A DNA stretch of 64,000 nt from Dactylis glomerata (Eukaryota > Streptophyta > Magnoliopsida > Poales > Poaceae), in assembly GCA_007115705.1 (NCBI GenBank), contig QXEO01000236.1, positions 1,172,642-1,236,641 on the forward strand, given 5' to 3'. Positions 43,823 through 55,384 of the stretch are shown one piece after another (the stretch's first letter is position 1; every line of letters begins with the position of its first letter). A program made the translations under genes and the position numbers. The notes below the pieces were generated by a model. That model did not search any database and was not told where the DNA came from. It was given only the letters and a program-made list of their open reading frames with translations.

Positions 43823-45545
43823 TGAAGGGTTTCGCAGCATAGTAAATCAAAAAATTTCCTATGGAGCGAACAAGAAAGCCAAGATCTAATCTAGGAGATG
43901 TAATCAACGAGAGAGGTAGATGAGATCTTCATACCCTTGAAGATATCGCACAGCGGAAACGTTCAACAGAACGTGGTTGACGTAGTCGTACTCGTCGTCT
44001 CCTCCTCGCGATCCGATCCGATTCTACGCCGCAAGTGGCGGCGCCTCCGAGAGTTGCACACGTGCGGTGCAGCGACGTCTCCTCCTTCCTTGGTCCAGCA
44101 AGTATGGTAGAGAGATAGATTGGATCAGCAGCACGACGGCGTGGTGCTTATGGTGGAGAGTTTCTGCGGCAGGGCTTCGCCTACGCACAGTCGCGAGAGA
44201 GAGAGGTGGAGGGGCAGCAATTGGCCGGAGGCTAGGGTTGGAGTCAGAGGGGGCTGCGCCCTGCCCCCCCTTATAAGGGGGGCAGGCCGGCTGCCTTGGC
44301 CCCTCCTCCAAGCCTAGGGCGCCGGCCAGGGGGGGAAGAGTAGGGGGCAAGTCTTCGCCCCCCTTCTGGAAGGTTCCCCTAGGGTTTCCCCTAGGGCTGG
44401 CCGGCTGGGCCTTTAGGTCCTTGTGTGCCTGGCCCAAAGTGGCCAGGGCACTTCCCCTTAGGCCCACGCAGGCCTCCGACAAGTGGGCCCACGTTGGTCC
44501 CACTCCGGAACCTTCTAGAACCTTCCGGTACAATACCGATAAACTCCGAAACGATTCCGGAATCCAAAAACTGCTTTCCTTTATATGAATCTTATTCTCC
44601 GGACCATTCCGGAACCTCTCGTGATGTCCTGGATCTCATCCGAGACTCCGAACTAAAACTCATAAACCAATTATCCATTCTATCCTAGCGTCGATGCACG
44701 TTAAGTGTGTGACCCTACGGGTTCGAGAATATGCAGACATGATCTTCTATCAATAATCAACAGCGGGATCTGGAAACCCATATTGACTCCCACATATTCA
44801 TCGATGATCATATCAGATGAACCACGATGTCAGGATTCAATTAATCCCGTATATGTATTCCCTTCGTCTCACGATATTTTACTCGCCCGAGATTTGATCG
44901 TCGGTATCATCATACCTAGTTCAATCTCGTTCACAGCAAGTACTTTACTCATTCCGTAATCCGATATCACTTCATGATTAACTCCTTAACCATATGCTTG
45001 CAAGCGGTGTTGATATCGATTACCGAGTGGGCCCGAAGTATATCTCTCCGACTTGGGAGGGACAAATTCCATCTCGATACATACAACCCAACAAGTACTT
45101 TCCGATCACCTGAGAGACACCTTTATTATCACCCTCACATAGGATGATGTTTGATGACTTCAAAGCTTTCTTCCGATACTAGGGAGTTGTATTATCTCAT
45201 GGTCTAAGGAATACAATACTTGACATAAGAAAAAGCTTCGCAAAGATGAACACGATGACACGATCTAATTGCTCTGCTTTATTTGGGTCTGTCCATCACA
45301 CCATTCTCCTAATGATATGATCTCATTATTAATTGACAACTCATGTCTATGGTTAGGAAACCTTAACCATCATTAATCAATGAGCTAGTCCATAGAGGCG
45401 TACTAGGGACACGGTGTTGTTCATAAACCACACAAGTATTAAAGTTTCCGCTTAATACAATTCTAGCATGGAATATAAACATTATCATGAACAAGAATTA
45501 TAATAATAACATCTTTATTATTGCCTCTAGGGCATAATTCCAACA
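43823..45545 (-). repeat. 3' LTR of the copia element
   Basis: 1,723 bp. The minus strand starts TGTTGGAATTATGCCC at 45545 and ends at 43823 (plus TGAAGGGTTTCGC). Open frames in it are LTR shadows. A palindromic CCTTATAAGG near 44270 (CCTTATATGG in the other LTR) is a possible TATA region. Confidence 0.94.
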
Positions 45546-45557
45546 GTCTCCCACTTG
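45546..45557 (-). other. Polypurine tract of the copia element
   Basis: Minus CAAGTGGGAGAC directly before TGTTGGAA, a standard copia arrangement. Confidence 0.85.
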
Positions 45558-45573
45558 CACTAGAGTTAATAAT

Positions 45574-48500
45574 CTAGTTTACATCTGGCAACAATCTAAC
45601 ACCCATGGCATTAAGGTGCTGATCATGTTTTGCTCGTGGAAGAGGTTTAGTCAACGGATCTGCGACATTCAGATCCATATGTACTTTGCTAATCTTCAGA
45701 TCTCCATCTGATATATAATCTCGAATTATATGGAAACGGCGGTTGATGTGCTTGGTTTTTGGATGATATCTTGGTTCCTTAGCCAGTGCTATGGCGCCAG
45801 TGTTGTCGCACAATATCTCCAGTGGGTCCAAGGCATTTGGAACCACACCAAGCTCAGTGATGATGTTTCTGATCCAAACTCCTTCGCATGATGCTTCCGA
45901 AGCAGCCATGTATTCCGCTTCTGTTGTAGATCCCGCAATCACGCTTTGCTTGCAGCTTCTCCAGCTCACAGCTCCACCATTCAAAATATAAACGTATCCT
46001 GTCTGAGATTTAGAATCATCCGGGTCGGTGTCGAAGCTAGCGTCGACGTAACCTTTTACGACGAGCTCCTCGTCACCTCCATAGACCAAGAACATTTCTT
46101 TAGTCCTATTTAAATACTTTAGGATGTTCTTTACGGCTGTCCAGTGTTCCACTCCTGGATCACTTTGGTATCTGCTCGTCAAACTAAGAGCATTGGACAC
46201 ATCCGGTCTAGTACATAGCATGGCATACATGATAGAACCTATGGCCGAGGCATATGGCACTTTGCTCATAGTTTCTCTATCTTTTACCGTAGCTGGACAC
46301 TGAGCCTTGCTCAATATCTTACCTGACAACATGGGCAATGAACCTTTCTTTGCTTTATCCATTCTGAACCTCTTCAGAACTTTGTCCAGGTATGTACTTT
46401 GGCTTAAAGCTATTAGGCGTCTTTCTCTATCTCTATAGATTTTGATGCCTAATATATAAGCAGCTTCCCCTAGGTCTTTCATTGAAAAACATTTATTCAA
46501 ATAACTCTTCACATCGTTAAGCATATCGATGTCATTTCCAATAATCAATATGTCATCCACATATAGTACTAAAAATGTCACCGAGCTCCCACTCACTTTC
46601 TTGTAGATACAAGCTTCGTAGCAATTTGGAACAAATCCAAAACTCTTGATCACTTGATCAAAACGAAGGTTCCAACTCCGAGATGCTTGCTTCAGTCCAT
46701 AAATGGAACGCTGAAGTTTGCACACCTTATTAGCATCCTTAGGATCGACAAAACCTTCGGGCTGCATCATATACAACTCTTCATCAATGTTGCCATTGAG
46801 GAACGCAGTCTTGACATCCATCTGCCATATTTCATAATCATGAAATGCAGCAATTGCTAATAAAATCCGAATGGACTTAAACATCGCTACGGGAGAGAAA
46901 GTCTCATCGTAGTCAACACCTTGAACTTGCCGAAAACCTTTTGCGACAAGCCGAGCTTTATAGACAGTAACATTACCATCCGCGTCCGTTTTCTTCTTGA
47001 AAATCCATTTGCACTCAACGGCCTTACGGTCGCTCGGAGGGTCCACCAAAGTCCACACTTGGTTTTCGCTCATGGATCCCAATTCGGATTTCATGGCCTC
47101 TAGCCATTTCTCAGAGTCTGGGCTCATCATCGCTTCCTCATAGTTCGCAGGTTCACTGTTGTCTAACAACAAGACGGTTAAGACAGGGTTGCCGTACCAT
47201 TCAGGAGTGGCACGTGACCTTGTCGACCTGTGAAGTTTAGTAGTAGCATCGTTCGAAGTTTCATGATCTTTATCATTAGCTTCCTCTCTTGTTGGTGCAG
47301 GCGGCGCCGGAACAATTTCGGGTGCTGCGCTACTCTCCAACTCGAGAGAAGGTTCAATAACCTCGTCTAGCTCTACCTTCCTCCCACTCACTTCTTTCGA
47401 GAGAAACTCCTTCTCAAGAAAGGATCCGTTCTTTGCAACAAACACTTTGCCTTCGGATCTGTGGTAGAAGGTATACCCAATTGTTTCCTTAGGGTATCCT
47501 ATGAAGATGCATTTTTCCGCTTTGGGTTCGAGCTTGTCCGGCATCAACTTCTTGACGTAAGCTTCGCATCCCCAAACTTTAAGAAACGACAGCTTAGGTT
47601 TAGCACCAAACCATAGTTCATACGGTGTCGTCTCAACGGATTTAGATGGTGCCCTATTTAAAGTGAATGCAGCGGTTTCTAATGCATAACCCCAAAATGA
47701 TAACGGCAAATCTGTAAGAGACATCATCGATCGCACCATATCTAATAGAGTTCGATTCCGGCGTTCAGACACACCATTGCGCTGTGGTGTTCCGGGTGGC
47801 GTGAGTTGCGAAACGATTCCGCTTGCTTTAAGATGCGTGAGAAAATCATAACTCAAATACTCACCTCCACGATCGGATCGCAGAAATTTAATTTTCCTGT
47901 TACGATGGTTTTCCACTTCGTTCTGAAATTCTTTGAACTTTTCAAATGTTTCAGATTTATGTTTCATTAAATAGATATACCCATATCTACTTAAATCATC
48001 AGTAAAAGTGAGAAAATAGCGATATCCACCGCGCGTCGAAACACTCATTGGTCCGCACACATCGGTATGTATGATTTCCAATAAGTCCGTTGCTCGCTCC
48101 ATTATACCGGAGAACGGGGTTTTGATCATCTTGCCCATGAGGCACGGTTCGCACGTGTCAAATGATTCAAAATCAAGAGACTCCAAAAGTCCATCAGAAT
48201 GGAGTTTCTTCATGCGTTTTACACCAATATGACCTAGACGGCAGTGCCACAAATAAGTTGGATTATCACTATCTACTTTGCATCTTTTAGCCTCAATGTT
48301 ATGGATGTGTGTTTCATTGCTTTCGAGATTCAGAAGAAATAAACCATTCACAACAGGTGCATGACCATAAAAGATGTTATTCATATAAATAGAACAACCA
48401 TTATTCTCAGATTTAAATGAATAACCGTCTTGCAATAAACACGATCCAGATATAATGTTCATGCTCAACGCAGGCACATAATAACACTTATTAAGGTTTA

Positions 48501-49557
48501 AAACTAATCCCGAAGGTAAAACTAAGGAGAGCGTGCCGACGGCCATCACATCAACTTTTGATCCATTGCCAACGCGCATCGTCACCTCATCCCTTGCTAG
48601 CCACCGTCTATTCCGTAGCTCCTGTTTCGAGTTACAAATATTAGCAACTGAACCAGTATCATATACCCAGGCACTACAACGAGCGCTAGTAAGGTAGACA
48701 TCAATAACATGTATATCAAATATACCTTTGATGGTGCCAGCCTTCTTGTCCGCTAAGTACTTCGGACAGTTGCGCTTCCAGTGACCCTTGACCTTGCAAT
48801 AGAAGCACTCAGTGTCCGGCTTAGGTCCAGACTTGAGCTTCTTCTCAACAGGGGCAACGCGTTTGCCGCTACCTTTCTTGAAGGATCCCTTTGCACCCTT
48901 AGCTTTCTTAAAGCTAGTGGTCTTGTTGACCATCAACACATGATTGTCTTTCTTGATATCCACCTCCGCAGCTTTCAGCTTAGCGAAGAGCTCAGTGATC
49001 GTATCAGTGGAACCAATTTGATTGTGAGTAACTACAAAGCCTTTGTAGCTAGGAGGGAGTGATTGCAGAACTCTGTCAATCTTGAGCTCCTCTGGAATCT
49101 TGCAGTCCAGTTGCTCAAGGCGTTGAGTGTAGCCCGACATCTTAATGGCGTGCTCACTAACGGAACTCCCTTCCTCCATCTTGCAGTTAAAGAACTTCTC
49201 AGAGATCTCATATCTCTCAGAACGGGCTTGAGTCTGAAACATGGTTTTCAGTTCCTCAAGTATCTCATAAGGCCCGCGGTACTTCTCAAAACGATTTTGA
49301 AGTTCCGGTTCCATAGAAAACAACATGGTACTCATAATCGCATCGCAATCATCTCTGCGAGCATTGAAGTCAGCAAGTTCTTCAGTTTTCGCAGTTGCAG
49401 CAGGGGTGTCACCTAGCACTTTGTCAAGTACATAGGCTTTTTGTCCGCCAGCGAGAATGATTCTCAGATTGCGGAACCAGTTGGTGAAGTTAGACCCATT
49501 GTTCTTAAGCTTTTCTTTCTCAGCAAAAACGTTGAAGTTGAAGTTGGACTTAGCCAT
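45574..49557 (-). CDS. Copia gag-pol polyprotein, intact
   Basis: 1,327 codons from ATG 49557 (MAKSNFNFNVF), 17 bp from the polypurine tract at its 3' end. Order, with positions estimated from coordinates: gag 1-230; zinc knuckle CFYCKVKGHWKRNC about 250; aspartic protease VYDTGSVANIC about 297; integrase HHCC (HCRLGH...CEPC) about 430-475; DDE core IIHTDVCGP about 494, RSDRGGEY about 560 and SERRNRT about 597; reverse transcriptase with QMDVKTAFLNG about 912 and YVDDILI about 999; RNase H from YVDASFD about 1172 to TEAEYMAAS about 1213 and beyond. Integrase before RT confirms Ty1/copia. No stop or frameshift, so the protein could still be made. Confidence 0.94.
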   Translation of the reverse strand: MAKSNFNFNVFAEKEKLKNNGSNFTNWFRNLRIILAGGQKAYVLDKVLGDTPAATAKTEELADFNARRDDCDAIMSTMLFSMEPELQNRFEKYRGPYEILEELKTMFQTQARSERYEISEKFFNCKMEEGSSVSEHAIKMSGYTQRLEQLDCKIPEELKIDRVLQSLPPSYKGFVVTHNQIGSTDTITELFAKLKAAEVDIKKDNHVLMVNKTTSFKKAKGAKGSFKKGSGKRVAPVEKKLKSGPKPDTECFYCKVKGHWKRNCPKYLADKKAGTIKGIFDIHVIDVYLTSARCSAWVYDTGSVANICNSKQELRNRRWLARDEVTMRVGNGSKVDVMAVGTLSLVLPSGLVLNLNKCYYVPALSMNIISGSCLLQDGYSFKSENNGCSIYMNNIFYGHAPVVNGLFLLNLESNETHIHNIEAKRCKVDSDNPTYLWHCRLGHIGVKRMKKLHSDGLLESLDFESFDTCEPCLMGKMIKTPFSGIMERATDLLEIIHTDVCGPMSVSTRGGYRYFLTFTDDLSRYGYIYLMKHKSETFEKFKEFQNEVENHRNRKIKFLRSDRGGEYLSYDFLTHLKASGIVSQLTPPGTPQRNGVSERRNRTLLDMVRSMMSLTDLPLSFWGYALETAAFTLNRAPSKSVETTPYELWFGAKPKLSFLKVWGCEAYVKKLMPDKLEPKAEKCIFIGYPKETIGYTFYHRSEGKVFVAKNGSFLEKEFLSKEVSGRKVELDEVIEPSLELESSAAPEIVPAPPAPTREEANDKDHETSNDATTKLHRSTRSRATPEWYGNPVLTVLLLDNSEPANYEEAMMSPDSEKWLEAMKSELGSMSENQVWTLVDPPSDRKAVECKWIFKKKTDADGNVTVYKARLVAKGFRQVQGVDYDETFSPVAMFKSIRILLAIAAFHDYEIWQMDVKTAFLNGNIDEELYMMQPEGFVDPKDANKVCKLQRSIYGLKQASRSWNLRFDQVIKSFGFVPNCYEACIYKKVSGSSVTFLVLYVDDILIIGNDIDMLNDVKSYLNKCFSMKDLGEAAYILGIKIYRDRERRLIALSQSTYLDKVLKRFRMDKAKKGSLPMLSGKILSKAQCPATVKDRETMSKVPYASAIGSIMYAMLCTRPDVSNALSLTSRYQSDPGVEHWTAVKNILKYLNRTKEMFLVYGGDEELVVKGYVDASFDTDPDDSKSQTGYVYILNGGAVSWRSCKQSVIAGSTTEAEYMAASEASCEGVWIRNIITELGVVPNALDPLEILCDNTGAIALAKEPRYHPKTKHINRRFHIIRDYISDGDLKISKVHMDLNVADPLTKPLPRAKHDQHLNAMGVRLLPDVN

Positions 49558-50769
49558 TTGATCTACAACATTGCAAGTACAATTTAGACTATGTTCATGA
49601 TAACTAGTTCAACTTAATCAAATTACTAGATGAACTCCCACTAAATTCAACATCCCTCAAGTTGTTTAGTGAACACGATCCAAATTCACCACACCTAATC
49701 CGATCTTCACGAGAAGAGATGTGGTTTCAATGGTGGACAACTAAGTGTCGATCATATCATTCATATGACTCATGTTTAACCTTTCGGTTCGTGTGTTCGG
49801 AGGCCATGTCTGTACATGCTAGGCTCGTCAAGTCAAACCCAAGTATTTCCGCGTGTGCAAAACTGGCTTGCACCCGTTGTATGTGAACGTAGAGTTTATA
49901 GCACCCGATCATCACGAGGTGCTTGAAAACGACGAACTTTCGCAACGGTGCATACGAGGGGAGAACACAATTTTATCTTGATCTTTAAGTGAGGAATCAA
50001 CTTATAATGCTACCGTCGCGATCTAAGCATAATAAGATACATAAAAAGATAAACATCACATGCATATAATTTTATGTGACATGGTATAGCCAATCTCGCG
50101 CCATGATCTCCATCTTGTGCGCGCCGGCATGATCTCCATCACTCCACCATGATTGCCTCCACCACGAATAGCAACTACAACTATTGCTAACTACTTAGCG
50201 ATAAAGTAAAGCTATTACATGGCGTATAAGAAGTTGACACGCAGGTCATACACAATTATAAAGACAACCATATGGCTCCTGCCGGTTGTGAACTCATCGA
50301 CATGCAAGTCGTGAAAGATTACAAAACATGATCATGGCATACATCTCAATTCATACACATCATGTCTTGGGCCATACCATATCACAAAACACTCCCTGCA
50401 AAAACAAGTTAGACACCTCTACTTTGTTGTTGCATGTTTTACGTGGCTTATGGGAGTAGCAAGTTAAGAACGATTCTTACCTACGGAAAGCCACAACGGT
50501 GATATTATGGTTGCTAACATCCGATGTAAGTCCCATGACTACTATAGTGAGAGAAACTGGCATCCACCAGCCGCATGTGTGGAACAAGCCACACGTCAAG
50601 TGCGGAGCCAGTCTCGCGAACGCGGTCGCGTAAAGTTGGCCTGGACCGCTTCGATCTCACTATACCGCGCCATAAGAAATACATAACAAGAGGTTTGCAA
50701 CAGAAAACATCAACGCCCGCAACAAGCATGTTGCGTTCTACTCGTGAAACACATCTACTCATAGATCTA
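49558..50769 (-). other. 5' untranslated leader of the copia element
   Basis: 1.2 kb between the gag start and the primer site. I see only short open frames without support. It should hold packaging and dimerisation signals, but none is recognisable by eye. Confidence 0.7.
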
Positions 50770-50782
50770 GCTCTGATACCAC
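50770..50782 (-). other. tRNA-Met primer binding site of the copia element
   Basis: Minus TGGTATCAGAGC, one base from the 5' LTR end. Confidence 0.9.
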
Positions 50783-52508
50783 TGAAGGGTTTCGCAGCAT
50801 AGTAAATCAAAAATTTTCCTACAGAGCGAACAAGAAAGCCAAGATCTAATCTAGGAGATGTAATCAACGAGAGAGGTAGATGTGATCTTCATACCCTTGA
50901 AGATATCGCACAGCGGAAACGTTCAACAGAACGTGGTTGACGTAGTCGTACTCGCCGTCTCCTCCTCGCGATCCGATCCGATTCTACGCCGCAAGTGGCG
51001 GCGCCTCCGAGAGTTGCACACGTGCGGTGCAGCGACGTCTCCTCCTTCCTTGGTCCAGCAAGTATGGTGGAGAGATAGATTGGATCAGCAGCACGCCGGC
51101 GTGGTGCTTATGGTGGAGAGTTTCTGCGGCAGGGCTTCGCCTACGCACAGTCGCGAGAGAGAGAGAGGTGGAGGGGCAGCAATTGGCCGGAGGCTAGGGT
51201 TGGAGTCAGAGGGGGCTGCGCCCTGCCCCCCCTTATATGGGGGGCAGGCCGGCTGCCTTGGCCCCTCCTCCAAGCCTAGGGCGGCGGCCAGGGGGGGAAG
51301 AGTAGGGGGCAAGTCTTCCCCCCCCCTTCTGGAAGGTTCCCCTAGGGTTTCCCCTAGGGCTGGCCGGCTGGGCCTTTGGGGCCTTGTGCGCCTGGCCCAA
51401 AGTGGCCAGGGCACTTCCCCTTAGGCCCACGCAGGCCTCCGACAAGTGGGCCCACATTGGTCCCACTTCGGAACCTTCTAGAACCTTCCGGTACAATACC
51501 GATAAACTCCGAAATGATTCCGGAATCCAAAAACTGCTTTCCTTTATATGAATCTTATTCTCCGGACCATTCCGGAACCTCTCGTGATGTCCTGGATCTC
51601 ATCCGAGACTCCGAACTAAAACTCATAAACCAATTATCCATTCTATCCTAGCGTCGATGCACGTTAAGTGTGTGACCCTACGGGTTCGAGAATATGCAGA
51701 CATGATCTTCTATCAATAATCAACAGCGGGATCTGGAAACCCATATTGACTCCCACATATTCATCGATGATCATATCAGATGAACCACGATGTCAGGATT
51801 CAATTAATCCCGTATATGTATTCCCTTCATCTCACGATATTTTACTCGCCCGAGATTTGATCGTCGGTATCATCATACCTAGTTCAATCTCGTTCACAGC
51901 AAGTACTTTACTCGTTCCGTAATCCGATATCACTTCATGATTAACTCCTTAACCATATGCTTGCAAGCGGTGTTGATATCGATTACCGAGTGGGCCCGAA
52001 GTATATCTCTCCGACTTGGGAGGGACAAATTCCATCTCGATACATACAACCCAACAAGTACTTTCCGATCACCTGAGAGACACCTTTATTATCACCCTCA
52101 CATAGGATGATGTTTGATGACTTCAAAGCTTTCTTCCGATACTAGGGAGTTGTATTATCTCATGGTCTAAGGAATACAATACTTGACATAAGAAAAAGCT
52201 TCGCAAAGATGAACACGATGACACGATCTAATTGCTCTGCTTTATTTGGGTCTGTCCATCACACCATTCTCCTAATGATATGATCTCATTATTAATTGAC
52301 AACTCATGTCTATGGTTAGGAAACCTTAACCATCATTAATCAATGAGCTAGTCCATAGAGGCGTACTAGGGACACGGTGTTGTTCATAAACCACACAAGT
52401 ATTAAAGTTTCCGCTTAATACAATTCTAGCATGGAATATAAACATTATCATGAACAAGAATTATAATAATAACATCTTTATTATTGCCTCTAGGGCATAA
52501 TTCCAACA
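50783..52508 (-). repeat. 5' LTR of the copia element
   Basis: 1,726 bp, partner of 43823-45545. Differences include a 2-bp GA expansion near 51165, an extra C in a C run near 51320, and about 19 substitutions, mostly in the GC-rich half. Confidence 0.94.
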
Positions 52509-52513
52509 GAAAT

Positions 52514-53680
52514 CATGCTGAAGAAGTTAGAGGCAAGTCTAGAATGGTTATTAATTACAAAAGACTTAATGATAATACCATAGATGATGCATATATTATA
52601 CCAAATAAGCAAGAATGGATTAACAGAATACAAGGAAGCAAATATTTCTCAAAGTTTGATTTAAAGGCCGGTTTTTGGCAAGTAAAAATGGCCGAAGAAT
52701 CTATTCCATGGACAGCATTTACATGTCCTCAAGGTCATTATGAATGGCTAGTTATGCCTTTAGGGTTAAAAAATGCGCCTACATTATTTCAAAGAAAAAT
52801 GCAAAATATATTCAATGAGAATCAAGCATTCATATTAGTCTATGTAGATGACTTGTTAGTCTTCTCAAAGACTTATAAAGAGCATATTGCACACCTTGAA
52901 GTTTTTTTTAGAAAGGTAGAACAAAATGGGTTAATATTATCTAAAAAGAAAATGGAAATTTGCAAAGAGAAAATTAATTTCCTTGGCCATGAAATAGGAG
53001 AAGGAAAAATATATTTGCAAGAGCATATAGCTAAGAAAATATTACAATTTCCTGATGCCATGAATGATAAAAAGGTTTTACAACAATTTTTAGGAATTGT
53101 AAACTACGCAAGAAACTATATAGATAACTTAGCAAAGATTGCTGGACCATTATATGCTAAATTAAGAAAGAATGGTCAGAAATATTTTAATTCTGAAGAC
53201 ATAAAATTAGTTCAGGCTATTAAAGAAAAGGTTAAAAACTTGAAACCCTTAGAATTACCATTAGAAGAAAATTATTTCATAATTGAAACAGATGCATCTA
53301 AGGTAGGATGGGGTGCTATATTAAAGCAAAAGCCTAATAAATATTCTCCAAAGGCAGAAGAAAAAACATGTAGATATGCCTCAGGGAGTTATAAGTTAAA
53401 AACTGTGAATAATATTGATAGACAAATTCTTGCAGTAGTCCATGCCATAAACACATTTAGATTATATTTAGGGTTTAAGGAATTTACAGTACGAACAGAT
53501 TGTGAAGCAATATGTAGATATTACAATCAAATCAATAGTAAGAAAAGTTCTACTAGAAGATGGGTTTTATTTGAAGATATCATAACTGGGAATGGTTATA
53601 AAGTAGTTTTTGAGCATATTAAAGGAAAGGACAATTGCTTACCTGATATATTCTCTCGTGCATCAATTTTGCAGAAATGA
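52514..53680 (+). pseudogene. Viral polyprotein, 3' part: reverse transcriptase and RNase H (cut off by copia)
   Basis: Continues the polyprotein frame after the GAAAT duplication. The frame is open from 52484, but the first ten or so codons are copia LTR. Reverse transcriptase motifs: FDLKAGFWQVKM, then MPLGLKNAPTLFQRKM, then the active site YVDDLLVFS (about 52840-52866). RNase H: ETDASKVGWGAILKQ (about 53285), then REILA-like DRQILAVVHAI, and GKDNCLPDIFSR at the end. These enzymes copy pregenomic RNA into DNA. The sequence itself has no stop or shift, but without its own start it is not expected to be expressed as in the virus. Its stop TGA overlaps the next ORF's ATG (ATGA). Confidence 0.88.
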
Positions 53681-54525
53681 AGAGAGGAATACTCCCTAAC
53701 GGGACATAAGTATTTACATTTGGAATCGATAATACATTGAGAATATTCCCTCCAAATACATTCAAATTCAAGGCAAAGGGACATATCATCCTAGATGAAA
53801 TTCAAGAATGTATATTGGACAATTTTTGGTTCCAATACAACAATAAAAGAGAAGAGAAGGGATATTTGTTATCCATTCTGAATAGCCTTGCAGAATATTT
53901 TAACATTATGAATAAAAATTTACCGAAGTCAGCAAGAATTCAAACGCATGAAATAATATCAGTATATGTCTTATTTGATGGAAGTAAACCAGGCATATAT
54001 ACAGAATTTGAAAAAATAGCAAACCAAAAAGTTCAAGCAAGAAAGAAGGGAGAAGATTTAACAAGGAAAAAATATATAGATATCAATGAAGCTTTAAAAT
54101 ATGCAAAAGATATCACTGGAGAAGACTTCTACATAGACCCTAAAGCAAAGGAATATATTGAGAAAGTTAAAGGAAAAAACAAGAATACTCCTCCTCCACC
54201 TAATACAACTCATACAAAGGGAGAATCATCAATGAAGGTAAAAGAAGAAGAAGAGTCCCTGCAGACTCTAACATATAAGGCATGCCTTTTAAAAGGCGTG
54301 GATCCTCTAGATTCAGAGCACATAGACTTGAAGGTAAATGAAAAATTTGCACAAATTGCAAAAACATGGAAAGAAGAATTAAAAGCAGATATTTTAAAAG
54401 AATTACAAGCTAAATTTAATGAAAAATTTGAAGCATTAAACAGAGAATATGATTCTAAATATGATCTGAATTTTTCAAACGATGACCACATGGACATCGC
54501 TGGACATGGTCAGCTCCCAGAATAA
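53677..54525 (+). pseudogene. Viral last ORF, viroplasmin/transactivator-like N-domain, with an in-frame stop
   Basis: An ATG at 53677 overlaps the preceding TGA. The frame meets a TAA at 53707-53709 after ten codons and then stays open to 54525. Around 53967-54110 the text VYVLFDGSKPGIYTEFEKI with a following KYIDINEALKYA resembles the small RNase-HI/viroplasmin N-terminal domain (PF01693 type) seen in caulimovirus P6. P6 builds virus factories and lets ribosomes reinitiate on polycistronic RNA; the same role here is inference. The C-terminal half is Lys/Glu-rich with coiled-coil character (KEELKADILKELQAKFNEKF). Expression by splicing, as for rice tungro virus ORF4, could matter, but the stop most simply marks decay. 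Confidence 0.7.
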
Positions 54526-55109
54526 ATATAGAAGCATGCAAATATTGTTGAATATGAATTGATATTGCTATCAATTTATCGGGCGCGGAGGACCCAAATA
54601 TTAAATAAACTTGAATTGATATTACTATCAATTATTCGGGCGCGGAGGACCTATACCCGAACAATTGAAAAATTCAAAATAAAAATTAATTAATAATTTC
54701 AAAATATTTAATGAATAAATAAAAATAAATATTCCTATTATGAAGATCTCCATCATCGTCAAGCATGCAAGCAGCCAAAGATTTGAAGCTGTCAAAAGTT
54801 CTTCACATGCATGCAAGAAGAAGGAATTCAAGCCAAAGTGAAGGAGAATTTCCAAGACACCATCATGAAGCATAAGAAGATATCCAACAAGAAGATAAGG
54901 ATAGTGTCATCTCCATTGGCAGCCATGGCAACGTGGTGGCTGCACATATATTTCTCTCCAACATGCTCTCATTAACCTATAAAGAAGGGCTACAAAGGCT
55001 ATGAAGCCTAGAGAGCCTAAAAAGACCTACAATATAGGGGTATGATGAGCAAGAGGAAAGAAGAAGCAATAATGGAGGGAGAAGGCTGTGGAATGCTGCT
55101 CTCTCGTGC

Positions 55110-55117
55110 CTATAAAA
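55110..55117 (+). promoter_or_regulatory. Viral TATA box, 3' copy
   Basis: CTATAAAA followed by TGGGATGAGCGC (one base differs from the other copies). It would drive transcription rightward out of the virus, toward element C. Confidence 0.75.
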
Positions 55118-55384
55118 TGGGATGAGCGCAGCGAAGAAGGACACACAGAGTAAGCACACACCAGCAGCCAGAAGAAACACCAACCAGCAGCGAGCTCCTG
55201 CGAGAGCTCCCTGCTTAGTAGTAGTAGTACCACCACCACCACTTGTAATAATAAGCCTGCATAGTGAAGGCAATCGTGTTGTACCGAAGGAGCTAAGGTA
55301 ATCCCTCCTTCCCGTGTAAACCCTTCGGGGCTTCCCGAAAGGGAAAACCATATGTAAGCTATATTGTGGAAATGAAGTAGTTTC

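Larger units (their letters stand above)
43823..52508 (-). mobile_element. Complete Ty1/copia retrotransposon (BARE/Angela-type ends), inserted in the virus
   Basis: 8,686 bp on minus: LTRs of 1,723 and 1,726 bp, target duplication GAAAT (43818-43822 and 52509-52513), tRNA-Met primer site, intact gag-pol and polypurine tract. The minus-strand LTR start TGTTGGAATTATGCCC is shared by BARE, Angela and WIS in Triticeae; I did not assign a family. About 19 LTR substitutions plus two small indels were counted by eye (about 1.1 percent), so it is older than the Athila element (roughly 0.4 million years at 1.3e-8). Confidence 0.95.

Noticed and set aside
44425..44959. Frames of 84-91 codons seen in both copia LTRs (also 51376-51922)
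   Set aside because: Duplicated only as part of the LTRs, on the strand opposite to the element.
49662..49886. 74-codon frame in the copia leader
   Set aside because: Antisense to the element, unsupported; leader sequence is noncoding in this class.
54628..54873. Minus-strand 81-codon frame repeated in all viral promoter/leader copies (also 26440-26685, 27192-27437, 28512-28712)
   Set aside because: Antisense to the promoter region, no start context or homology; repeated only because the region is duplicated.
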